Assembly: GCA_002049455.2 (NCBI GenBank)
Contig: KV919045.1
Coordinates: 39,397-103,396, forward strand
DNA from: Porphyra umbilicalis
Lineage: Eukaryota; Rhodophyta; Bangiophyceae; Bangiales; Bangiaceae
DNA length: 64,000 bases
Direction of reading: 5' to 3'
In this document: positions 1-9,609 of the stretch, piece by piece
Layout of the letters: each line of letters starts with the position of its first letter
Numbering within the stretch: the first letter of the stretch is position 1
Translations under genes and position numbers: made by a program
Notes under the pieces: model-generated
Told to the model about the DNA's origin: nothing
Databases searched by the model: none
What the model saw: the letters and a program-made list of their open reading frames with translations, nothing else

Positions 1-305
1 CGTCATCTTGAACTTGGCCACGACGGCCCCTCACACCGGCACCGCAGGCGGCGGGCAGCGGCAGTAGTGGCAGCGGCGGCGCCGGTGACACCAGAGGCAA
101 CGTCCCCGCCGGCGTCAATCGCGACCTCCCGACGTCCTCTACCATGGTGCCAGAGTGAATCCTGGCCCAACGGAGCGGCCGGCGTTAATACAGCGTCGTC
201 AGCGCATATTTGCGAGCTCCCACATTTATGATCGACAGTCACAGGATCGTTCCGGAAAAAATCCGCGTTTCCGGCTTGTGAAGGGGGGTAAATATGAAAA
301 TCTGC
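1..305 (+). repeat. Dispersed repeat, copy 1 (matches 8983-9288)
   Basis: This stretch aligns over its whole length, same orientation, with 8983-9288. Shared blocks include the start (catcttgaacttggccacga), ggtgacaccagaggcaac, and the end (gcgtttccggcttgt then gaaaatctgc). By eye the copies are roughly 80% identical with small indels. In copy 2 an open frame runs through the first part, so this could be a duplicated exon with its 3' flank rather than a transposon. The left end is cut by the window edge. Confidence 0.8.
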
Positions 306-308
306 ACA

Positions 309-515
309 TACAGCCGTTCTCCCGCACTCCAACTGTTGCGAAAGAGTTCCAAATCGGCCTCTACGACCCCGCATCGGCCTCTACGACCCCGCATCGGCCT
401 CTACGACCCCGCATCGGCCTCTACGACCCCGCATCGGCCTCTACGACCCCGCAGAGGCCGATTTGACACTCTTTTGCAACAGTTGGAGTGCGGGATTTTT
501 GGGAGAACTGCTGTA
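309..515. repeat. Foldback element with a 20-bp tandem-repeat core
   Basis: Two arms of about 40-50 bp, 321-361 and 454-494, are near-perfect inverted repeats (cccgcactccaactgttgc... against its reverse complement, with three mismatches), and the similarity continues outward with small gaps to about 309 and 515 (cagNNgttctccc). Between them lie five copies of a 20-bp unit, ctacgaccccgcatcggcct, at 361, 381, 401, 421 and a partial one at 441. A single strand would form a long hairpin. The structure resembles a foldback or MITE-type element; no transposase is present and no clear target-site duplication was found. Confidence 0.75.
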
Positions 516-938
516 ACGTTTGGATGGGCGATGGGCTTGGATGGGGATGGATGGGCTGTGCGGGGAGCCGTGACGATAGAAGACTGCCACGGATGCCCAG
601 AGCACCGCCGTGGCCCACCCCCCCACAACCCCACACAAGGGCGGCGCCGCGGCGGGTGCCGCCGCGACCACGTCACGCCGCCGTCGGCCCGTCGCTACTC
701 GCGCGTCCACTTAAACCGCCTGCCGTTACCCAGCACGTGCGGACCGTGCACCGCTGCGGCGCCGCCGCGAGCGCTGCTTTGACCACCGGCGGCCACGCCC
801 CCTCCTGCCCGACCTCGCTGGGACGTCCCCTCCCAAGGTCGGGCGTCACCGCGGCGACCGATGGCGGGATGGGGAGGCCCAACGACCACGCTCGCGCCTC
901 GAGCACCTGCAAGCCGCGCGCGAATGCAGCACCCCACC

Positions 939-980
<42 letters not shown>

Positions 981-1238
981 CCCGAACGGGCGGCGCCGCC
1001 GAGCACTTTGGCGGGTGTTTGGCATGCGGCACTAGAGCGGCGTCGGCGGGCGGCAAGGTCGGTCACCGCTGCCCGCACCGTCACCGCCGACGTGCCCGCA
1101 GGGGAGCTCCCATCGGGCCGACCGCGACCGCCTCGGCGTCGGCGTGGGACCGGGGCACGCGCGTGCGCCCGGCTGGGGGGTGGTGGCGGCCGCGCGGCAC
1201 GGGGGCGACCACGCTGCAAGGGCGGCCACGCCCGCGAC
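516..1238. other. No gene seen; GGATGGG-rich stretch and a CCG microsatellite
   Basis: From 521 to 562 there are four GGATGGG-type units (ttggatgggcgatgggcttggatgggg); the same block, inverted, occurs at 53084-53150. A (CCG)n microsatellite lies at about 942-980. Several long open frames cross this stretch on both strands, but all are Gly/Arg/Pro/Ala-rich products of GC composition and none shows a recognisable domain. Confidence 0.6.
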
Positions 1239-2917
1239 TCAACGCGGGTCTGGGCGCGTCCTGGTGGTGCCCCTCGCCACGGCCACAGTCGGAAACAGTT
1301 TACTCTCAACGCCCGCATGCCAAACCAGCGGCGCCGGCGACGGCCAGCCGGTGCCTGCCGTCCACCGCCATCCCCTCTCACGCTGCCGCCGCGTTGGCCG
1401 CCCCCCCCCCCCCACCCCAGCGTGCGGCGCCACGAGCAGGTGCGCAAAGCGCTTCTTGAGCGCCGGCAACTCGATCGCCTCCCACGCCCACACCTCCGCC
1501 TCGGCCCTCGCCGCGTCCACCGCCCACACGCGCCACGGCATCTTCAACTCTGAGCTGGCCGCACTCGTGGCGGCCACCCACGTCACACCCGTGGCCACCA
1601 GCGCGTCCAACACGGCACCCGCGTCGGCCGACAACACCGCCCACACACCCGCCACCGAGGCGACGGCGTCGGCGAGCGGCTGCGTCCGCACGCCGATCCG
1701 CCCAGCAAGCGCCGCCGACACGACGGGCGCCGCGTACACGGCGGCGCGGGCGGCGGGGCGCCGGCCCGCCGCCGCGCCGATGCCGGCGGCGGCGAGGAGC
1801 GCGTCGACGGTCACCGCCGCGGACGTCTGGCGCTCGCGCAGGCGCGCGGCCGCCGCCGACCGTGCGGCGACGCGGGCGACGACGGGCTTGAGGCTACCGC
1901 CGTGCGCCGCTGCCGCCCCCGACAGGGCTCGGGCGAGCGTGAGGTGGCCGCGCGGGGGGCCCGCCCCCACGCGCAAGTCGACACCAAAGGCGGCGCGCGC
2001 GGCGCGGCGGGTGAGCGCCGCGGGGCGGGGGAGCGGCGCCTCCCACGCCGCGGCTCGACCGCCGCCGACGCCACCGCTGCGGCTGCCGCCGCGGTGGGCG
2101 CGCCAGCCCGCCTCCGTGGCGAGCCGCAGCTCGGCGCCAATGTCGACCCGCCGCAGCAAGCCCGTCTTGTCCGCGGCAGCGGCCGCCACCACCGCCACCG
2201 CCGCCCGCACTTCGGCGACCGCCGACGCGGCGGTGTACTCGCGGTCGCCCACCACCCACACGGGCGCGCCGTCGGTCGGGGGCGGGGGCTGCCGGCGCGC
2301 CTCCCCCCCACCCCCCCCCCCACAGCACGCCGAGACGGGCCTCCCCCCCCCCCACACCCCCGCGCGGCGGCGACCGCGTCGGCCGGTACCCGCCCCTCGA
2401 CGCGGCCGTCCGCGACGGCGACCGGCCGCCCGAGGCGGCACGCGCCAAAGAGCGCCGCAAAGGCGTCGCCCCACACGCCCGCCTGCAGGCGGGTGTGGTA
2501 GGCGCGGCACGTGGCCGCCAGCGCCGCCCGGTCGGCCGGGGGGAGACCCGCCGCCACCTCGTCGACCACATTGTCGGGGAGGTCGGACCAGGATCGGGGG
2601 GGGGCGGCGGCGGCCGGCGGCAGCGCCGCTGCCGCCGCCGTCGCCGCCGCCACCCCGGCGACGGCCGCCGACAGGCGCGCGCACTTGGCCGGCCGCCCGA
2701 CGGACGTGGCCGCCGCCGCGGGCAGCGGGGAAGAGGACCGCGGCCGCCGCACGGCCGCGGCCGCTCGCTTGGTGGCGGCAGCGGCGGCGGAGATCAACCA
2801 GGGGTCCATGGGCGGCGGCAGAGCCGCCTCAGCCAACGTGGTGGTCAGGGAGTGGTCGTCGGGACCCCCATTCCCATCCGCTGAGGCAGCAGCGGCGACG
2901 GCCAACCAGTGGTCCAT
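1239..2917 (-). CDS. F-box protein, one intron or frameshift
   Basis: Probable substrate adaptor of an SCF (Skp1-cullin-F-box) ubiquitin ligase. Reading from 2917, residues about 107-160 form an F-box: WSDLPDNVVDEVAAGLP, then DRAALAATCRAYHTRL and VWGDAFAALFG, with the expected Leu-Pro, central Leu/Ala helix and Trp. This frame runs to about 2390; the sequence then continues in another frame from about 2289 (GAPVWVVGDREYT onwards) to the stop at 1239. A GTACCG donor at 2389 and a CAG acceptor ending at 2289 would give a 101-nt intron with the right phase, but the gap is packed with G-runs, so an assembly indel is also possible. The C-terminal part matches no family I recognise. The open frame extends up to a Met at 3205; I chose 2917 because a TATTTATA box on this strand at 3228-3235 would place transcription start near 3205. 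Residues at the N-terminus contain a short internal duplication (LPPPMDHWL and LPPPMDPWL). Confidence 0.65.
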
Positions 2918-3204
2918 GGGCGGCGGCAGGCCCGCCAGAGCCGCCCCGCTGGTCAGGGTGGGGTTGGCGGGGTGTGAACACAACGTCGACGCGGACGCTT
3001 GACACGCGCCGACGGCGGGAGGGTAAAGGGAGTGCGAGAGATACGCCGCGGCGGCGGGGTCAGAGGGAGCACGGCCGGGGGGCGCGTCGAGAGGTTGACG
3101 GTGCAAGGGGGGTACGGGGGGGGGGGAGGATGGCGAGGCGGGGTGAGGGAGGGGCGGGCCCGGTGGCTCGCGTGTGCTGGGGTGGGGAGACGAGGCGGAC
3201 GGCA

Positions 3205-4150
3205 CCGTAAGGCCGCCAACGTCCGTCTATAAATAGGCGTTCCAGGAAGGAGGGGGGGTCGCCCAGAGGAGCAACAGGGGGGGTTGCGGCGCGATGACCC
3301 CGCTGGGGTTGGTCCAGCGGCGCAGCCGCTGTGGCAGCGGGCGGGCCACGGCTGTGACCCGACGGCAACAGTCGTCGGACGCACGGCGTGACGAGAACGG
3401 GGCGTGCTGGCACGCCGGCAGCATGATCGTTGTCAGGCTGACGCTCGAGATCCCATCCATTGCTGCGAAACGGCTGGGGCTGGGGGGGGCAGCCGGACAG
3501 CACCCCAAGGCCGGCGACGTCCCTCATAGAATAGGCGATCCAGGAGGGGGGGGCCGCCCTCAGCAGCAACAGGGGGGTCGCGGCGCGATCACGCCGTCGG
3601 GGATGTCCCGGCGGCGCAGCCGCTGCAGCAGCGTGTGGGCCACGGCTGTGACCCGACGGCAACAGTCTTTGGACGCACGTCGGTGACGCGACAGGGCGTG
3701 CTGACACGCCGGCAAAATGATGCCTGACGCTCGAGATCCCACCCATTGCTGTGAAACGGCAGGGGCGAGGAGGGCCGGCGGACAGCACTGTGCTGGGTGT
3801 TCCCGGCGCGGGCGAAGTCCCTCAAAAAATAGGCGTTCCAGGAGCAGCAGGGGATCCCCTGGAGATCCCGGGATCTCCCAGAGGAGCAACGGGGGGTCTC
3901 CCAGAGGAGCAACAGGGGGGTCGCTGTGCGACGACGTTGGGTTTGGCCCGGCGGCGCAGCAGCAGTACAGTATGATACCAATCAAGCGTGCGGGCCACCG
4001 TGGCTCGCGGGGGTCACAACTGTGACAGCTGTGACCCGACGACAACAGCCGTCGGACGCACGTCGGTGACGAGGACAGGGCGTGCTGGCGCGCCATCGGT
4101 AGTTGTCGGCCTAACGCTCGAGATCCCACCAATTGCTGTAATATGGCGTT
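3205..4150. repeat. Tandem triplication of a ~300-bp unit
   Basis: Three diverged copies lie head to tail at about 3205-3502, 3503-3797 and 3798-4150. Each begins with an AAGGCCG..GTCC..ATAGGCG block (3211, 3508, 3803), then ggaGcaacaggggg, a GGCGGCGCAGC block, GGGCCACGGCTGTGACCCGACGGCAACAGTC and ends GACGCTCGAGATCCCA near 3441, 3728 and 4111. The third copy carries insertions. The open frame on the minus strand (3060-3788) reads through two units in frame, but copies differ by indels that break it, so I treat the array as noncoding. It sits immediately upstream of the F-box gene and contains its probable TATA element. Confidence 0.85.
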
Positions 4151-4507
4151 TGCAGGGCCACACCGTGCATCCGTTGCGCGAGCCACTGGCTTAGGCGCCG
4201 GAGCTCGGCTGGTGCCCAAAGGGAGCGCGCGGCGGGGACGCCCTGCCGCCGCGCAGAGGTGAAGACGAGGGGCGCGGCAGGCGAAAAAAATAGGAGTGCG
4301 TCCATGGTACTCACGCTGGGGCGGGGGTGGTCGCTACCTCGACGGTGAGCGCCGCAGCTGCCGACCCCCCCCTCGCAGCCGCGACTCCTCGGCCCGGAGA
4401 AGAGCGACCAGACCCGGCCACCACCACCCTCGCTCACGCACTCGCCTCGCCTCGGTCGGCGAGCAGTGCCGTGTCCCCTCCAATGCACGCTCGCGGCAGA
4501 CTTGGGC

Positions 4508-6846
4508 TCAACTCAGACGGTCGGCCTGCGGCCAGTGTGCGCGAGAGTGTCGCACGAGGCCGTCCCGAGAGGCAAACCGCGCGCCGCATGTGGGGCAAGG
4601 GAACCGGCGCTCCCGCTTGTGGACGTTGCGCACATGCTTGTTCCTGTGGCGACCAAGAGAGGGGAAGAGCCACATGCGCAGACGGTGACACGACAGGCGC
4701 CGGCAGCACTCTGTTCCATCCGAGTGTCTCGAGTCAGTGCACGGGACACACAGTACGCCGCGTGGGGGGTGGAGACAATGAATAAAGAACCGCACGAGGG
4801 AGCACGAGGCCGCCAGAGCGCTCATGACAGGGCACCAACGCACCGGTTGCCTGTCTCGCCAAAACGGCACTCACACAGCGGACACTTAAACGGGCGCTTT
4901 CCGTCATGTACGGTCCGCTCGTGCTTTCTGGAGGGGACGGAGAGGTTGAACGAGGAAGTGAGAACCAGTGCGGCCATCGGGAGGAGTGAAACACAGGGTT
5001 GGCAAGCGAGAAATGGTCAGAATAGGCCCGCAGGTGCTCTCCTCACCTCGCTCACTGTCCGTCAAAGCACGCAGCAGCCGCTGAAGCGACGGGGCTTAAA
5101 CGCCTCGGTAGCAAGAGGGCGTCCATGCGCGCCGTCCTGCGCTCCACCGCCAGTCCGCATGGCGGCGGTACTTTGCCATGCGGCTGTAAACCACGTGCCT
5201 CAGAGCGACACCGGCGCAACGGCGGTGGCAGGCCCCAGAGATCAGCTCGCCACCAGCCGGTCGGTCACTCGTCACAAGCGATACCGCGGGAAATATCCAC
5301 ACACCTGCAATCTGCAGCCGGTCATTCCCGCGTCGTGCAAAGGGCCCCCACGGCACAGTGCCACCGAGGATGAGCCGACACCCGTGTCGGGGGGGCGGAT
5401 AAAGGGCGTGCGGATGCGGGAGGCCGCGACAAGTCAGTCACAGTCATCCGTGTGCGTGCATCAACAAGGCTCATGATGATGGCGGGAGTGGCGAGTATCA
5501 AGCCAGCCGAAAGAATCACCGTCCCGGCAATGAGAAGTGCCTGGTGTCGGCCAGCAGTGGAACCTGCGTGCCCGCTTCGGCGTCGATGCGCTCGGCCTGA
5601 CGGACAACCCACACAGAATACGTAGGTAGAGTTCACATCGGTCATGGAGGCCGGTCTGCCCAACCTTCATCGTCCTCCTCCGGCCCCATACCGACAGTAC
5701 GCTCACTCCTGTCTCGCGGCACGCACAAACATGTTGCACCCGTAGCCAGAGCGAAAGTAGTCCCCACAGAAGCAAGATGAGCGTCACCCCTCCGCACCGG
5801 GCGTGTGCCATCATACCTGACCGGTTTCCAAACGTGTGTCCACACCCTCGGCTGCACGGGACGCGAGCCCTGGCAACTGCTCCTTCACGCAGCTTTGAGC
5901 CGCGTGCGGTGGAAGGCGGGGAAGCAATTCGTCGGCTGCTCAGTGGCAGGCCCCCCCCATCGAGCTCGTTGGTTGTGGTGCGCGCGGGCTCCACACGTTC
6001 AGCCGTGCCGTCGTTGGCCGGCGTCACAGGATCGGATCCACGACGCCGAGACGTTGCTGGTGGAGCTCGCACGCTCGGAGGGCGCACGGAGAGACCACCA
6101 GCAACGTCGTTCGGTTGGAAACCGTCCGACGGTCGCGACGATGCCAGGAGCAACGGTTGCAAGCGGCGGCCGTCCCTTTGCCGCCCGTTGCACGTTCCTT
6201 GCCTCAGCCGCACTTCCGCCGCGCCGAGGTGCGCAACGGGTGACATGGAAACGGGGCTATCCACGCCAATGCCGCACCATCCCCGACCGCCATCCAACGC
6301 CGCCCCGCCGCCGAGCACGTGGGGTGACGCTGCCCATGGTGCAGACCACTGTCCGACAACCGCATGTGCCGGTGGGGAGCGCGGCGGCGGCGGCTGCTCG
6401 ACGGCCGTCGCCCGGCTCGCCGCCCACGCCCGTGCTTCAAGGGCGGCTCGCTGCGCGCGGCCGACACGGGCGCCGCCTTGACAGCCGCCGGAAGACGGGG
6501 GAGTGGGGTCGATCGGGGAGCCACCACGCGCGGGGGGCAAGGCTCGTGGTGCGCCACCAGAGCCTATCCGAGGCGGTGGCGGTAGCAAAACTCGAGGCAC
6601 AAGACTGGGCGGGTCGAGGTCCCGCCACGGTGGATGTCCGCCATTCCCAGAAGTGGGCGCACGTTTTCCATCGAGACACGACGTCGCCGCCCCCAACAGC
6701 GGCGCCGCCGCCTCGTATCCAGGGGGGTGGTGTCTCACGGGCGCTTCCAACCCTCGATGACGGTCCCGGGCCGTCGCCGCGGGGGGTGGCGGGAATTGCA
6801 AAATAAACTCGAGCGATAGGCGGTGGTCACGGGGGCGCCGCGCCAT
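4508..6846 (-). CDS. C2H2 zinc-finger protein, paralogue A
   Basis: Probable nucleic-acid-binding protein with at least three C2H2-type fingers in separate exons near the C-terminus. The large first exon runs from ATG 6846 (MARRPRDHR) to 5817, ending inside a finger (CSRGCGHTFGNR) at a GTATG donor. A second finger, KHERTVHDGKRPFKCPLC then ECRFGETGN, lies at 4848-4930, and the last, HRNKHVRNVHKRERRF then FPCPTCGARFASRDGLVRH, at 4535-4660, with the stop 24 nt after the final His codons. Exon borders other than the first donor are inferred only from loss of frame. Coding status is supported by the paralogue at 28983-31274: N-terminus, middle region (VGRAQRAALEAR) and all three fingers are conserved as protein, including the donor site. 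Other frames here are shadows. Function beyond zinc binding is unknown. Confidence 0.65.
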
Positions 6847-8982
6847 TAAGGCGGGGGGGGTCGACCGACGTGGCCCGTCGAAAGAAGGCACGCGCCGCGC
6901 AGGTGTCACCGGAAAAGGTGAGGCGAGGGGCAGAGGCGTCAAGCTCAGTGCGTTGGGTGTTGTGGGCAGGGAGGGGGGGGTGCGCGCCATGTGCGCACGG
7001 GCCGGCGGCGTGCGCAGCAGGACGGCGGCGTCGGGCCAAACGCTATGCTGGCATTCAAGGCTGAGCCCACCGCGTGCCTCGGCCCGCCCGCGTGCATGAT
7101 GGGAGTCTGCCGGCTGGCACCGCGAAACGAGGCACGGCACGGCCGGCCGCCGGTCGCTGTTGACCCCTTGGGCCCCCCGCGCATGCCCAAATAAGCACAA
7201 AGAGCACCACTGAGCGAGAGGATGACGTGGGTGCGGTGGCTGTGGCCGTCGGGATTCTTCTGCTCTCCATCAGTAGCCAGCTTTCGAAACAGCTGCCGTG
7301 GACAGCAGTTGCCGCCACGGCCTCAGTTCGGGGAGGCGAGGGCAGCCCACCAGGAACAATACTTTCAGGGGGGGCTTGGCTTTGGAGGGCACGTGAGACA
7401 CTCGCAGGGGACTGTCAGCGAGCCGCTGCAGCCCTGCGCTGTGCTCTGCGCCCAGGTCCTCAGCACCACGCGGACGTCTGCAACGAGGGGCTCAAAAAAA
7501 TAAAGAAAAAACTTGTTCACAACGCAAGTGAAAATCACTTTGCTGATATTCAGTGATGAATAACACGCTAATCCAATAGCCTCCTCCAACCGCCATTTCC
7601 CTCTTCGCTGTTGAAGCTGGCGGCTATCTCCCGCAGCGAAGAGTCTGCATAGGTGTCCGCCCCCCAGGCCTTTTCTTCCTTTCTCGGGTCCCTTTTCTGC
7701 TTGCACCCTTTGCTCGTCTGAAGCATGTTGCTCTGCATCCTGTCGCGGAGGCCAAATAGCCATTGATTCCGTTTCACGGTTCACCTTTCCATATATAATG
7801 TTTAATGTATAGTTAACGTATTCTACTGAGTTTGTAGCTTTGAGGCACGTTTTACTTAAGACTGTCAGGATATTCAACAGGCCAATGAGCGAGGTCGCAC
7901 CGTCGCATCACGACGCACGCCTGTGATCTGGCCCAGATGGTAGAGTCGTGCGTCCGCGGTACGCGCCACGGGGTTGGCAGCCGGGCTGCCCTGCTGCTGG
8001 AGCCCAGGAAAACAGACCCACTGCCTCTCTCTTGTGCTCTGCTGCCCGTTTGGGTGCCCTCACAACAGCGCAGCGCGAGCATCGGACGCACGGTAGAGTG
8101 GGTCACCCCACCTTGTGCGCGGTGGATGGGAACGGTGTGACACTTGCCGCACGTGAGGCTTGTTTGTCAGCTGCTGCGTGTCGCCTCGTTTGGCTTATCA
8201 TGGCGGCTTGGCTGTCTCGATCCACAAACATTTCCTGTTGTTTTCTGTTTCGTGCGTCACTGGTGCTGCCCGTGTCAGCGCCTTCCAATGTTCCCTGCCC
8301 ACCTCATCTGCCGAACCGCTCCTTTTGACCGCCCCCACCTCGCTCTCTCCTTTTCCTTCTGGTTCTCTGCGAGCCCCTTCCTCTCCATGCCCCCCCCCCC
8401 TGCTGCTCCCGGCAGCATTTTTTTTTGCTGACGCTACTGTGTGCATGGGCTCCCAGGGAGCGAGACAAGACGCCTCCTGCAGCCTCCTCGTCGTTTGGGG
8501 TCGTGATCGGGCTCACCGCTGCTCCCCGGCTGCAACCTTGACACTGGGCGCGCGTGGGCACGCCAACCCAGCCTGCCAATTTTAGTGTACGCCTTCCCCT
8601 CCTGTCGTTGTTCTTCTTTGGCATCCCTGGGTTGCCACCTGTCGTTGCGCCAGACGATGTGCACCCAGACAATCACCGCCGCGGGAGGCCACCTCCAGCT
8701 CCGCCGCTGCAGCCGCTGCCGCCGGCCGTGCCAAAGTCTTCTCTGACTGCCCCCACCGCCGTCCCCGCCGTCACATTGTCGTCCGGTGGCGTTGCGGCGC
8801 CGCCGCCCACCACGATGGCGGGTTGCAGACCTGTCCCCCTCCCACCACCCCCGCTGTGATCGCAGATCAAGAGGCAGGCGACTCGTGGCACGGTGCAGGC
8901 GAAGCAGCGTGGACCGTTGCCGCTGACGCGACAGCGGCCGTCGACGTCGACAGCGCCGCTAGGCGGGCGGAGGCCGACCTCG
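6847..8982. other. Intergenic; no gene supported
   Basis: About 2.1 kb. 6850-7200 is GC-rich upstream sequence of the zinc-finger gene. 7490-7900 is markedly more AT-rich, with poly-A and TATA-like runs (7493-7512, 7790-7798). Short open frames at 8554-8859 and 8823-9152 are Pro/Ala-rich; the second reads into the repeat at 8983 and could be an exon remnant (AEADLAILNLATTAP), but I found nothing to confirm it. Confidence 0.5.
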
Positions 8983-9288
8983 CCATCTTGAACTTGGCCA
9001 CGACGGCCCCTTACAGTGATACCGCAGGCGGCGAGCGGCGGGCGGCGGCAGCGGTGACAGCGGCGGCGCCGGTGACACCAGAGGCAACCTCCCCGTCGGC
9101 GTCAAACGCAACCTGCCGACGTCGTCTACCGTGGTGCCAGGGGGTATGCTGACCCTTTGATGCGGCGGGCGCTACTACAGCGGCGTCAGTGCCGCTGTGC
9201 GAGCTCCAGCATTCAAGTTCGGCAGCCACAAGATCGTTCCGGAAGTAAGCCGCGTTTCCGGCTTGTCATTGCGGGTAACTTTGAAAAT
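8983..9288 (+). repeat. Dispersed repeat, copy 2 (matches 1-305)
   Basis: Direct, full-length counterpart of 1-305 about 9 kb away. It ends about 320 bp before the clathrin heavy chain start codon, so it forms part of that gene's upstream region. Just after it, 9297-9350 is AT-rich with two short palindromes (aatatccccgatatt and a ctcgag-centred one), a possible promoter segment. Confidence 0.8.
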
Positions 9289-9609
9289 CTGCGCGAACCT
9301 TGCTAAATATCCCCGATATTGCACAAATATCTCGAGTGAGATACCCGGATAATTCAAGTTCCGTACATGATGGACTGTATGCAGCAGATTGGACTTGTCT
9401 TGTCTGAGTTGTTTCTCTCAGCACTAAGTGCCCCATTGATTGACGTCCAGCCACCCGCTGTTGGTCGTTGCGCTGACCGCGGCGCACTGGTGGTGGCTCT
9501 GCTGTCGTCCTGTCCCGGTCGCCTTGCCGGGCTTGCACACGTCTCCGGTCCATTGCCTGTGGCGGCCGACCGCGCATGCCCCGCCGGCTGTGTAGGTGAG
9601 CCGTGTGCG

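Noticed and set aside
353..460. Five 20-bp repeats as a CRISPR array
   Set aside because: Units are contiguous with no spacers and lie inside a foldback in a eukaryotic genome.
695..1459. Long open frames on both strands at 488-1553
   Set aside because: Overlapping opposite-strand frames with Arg/Pro/Gly composition and a CCG microsatellite; no domain.
3060..3788. 242-codon minus-strand repeat protein over the triplicated unit
   Set aside because: The frame spans two units but indels between copies break it in the third, and the composition is Pro/Arg/Ala only.
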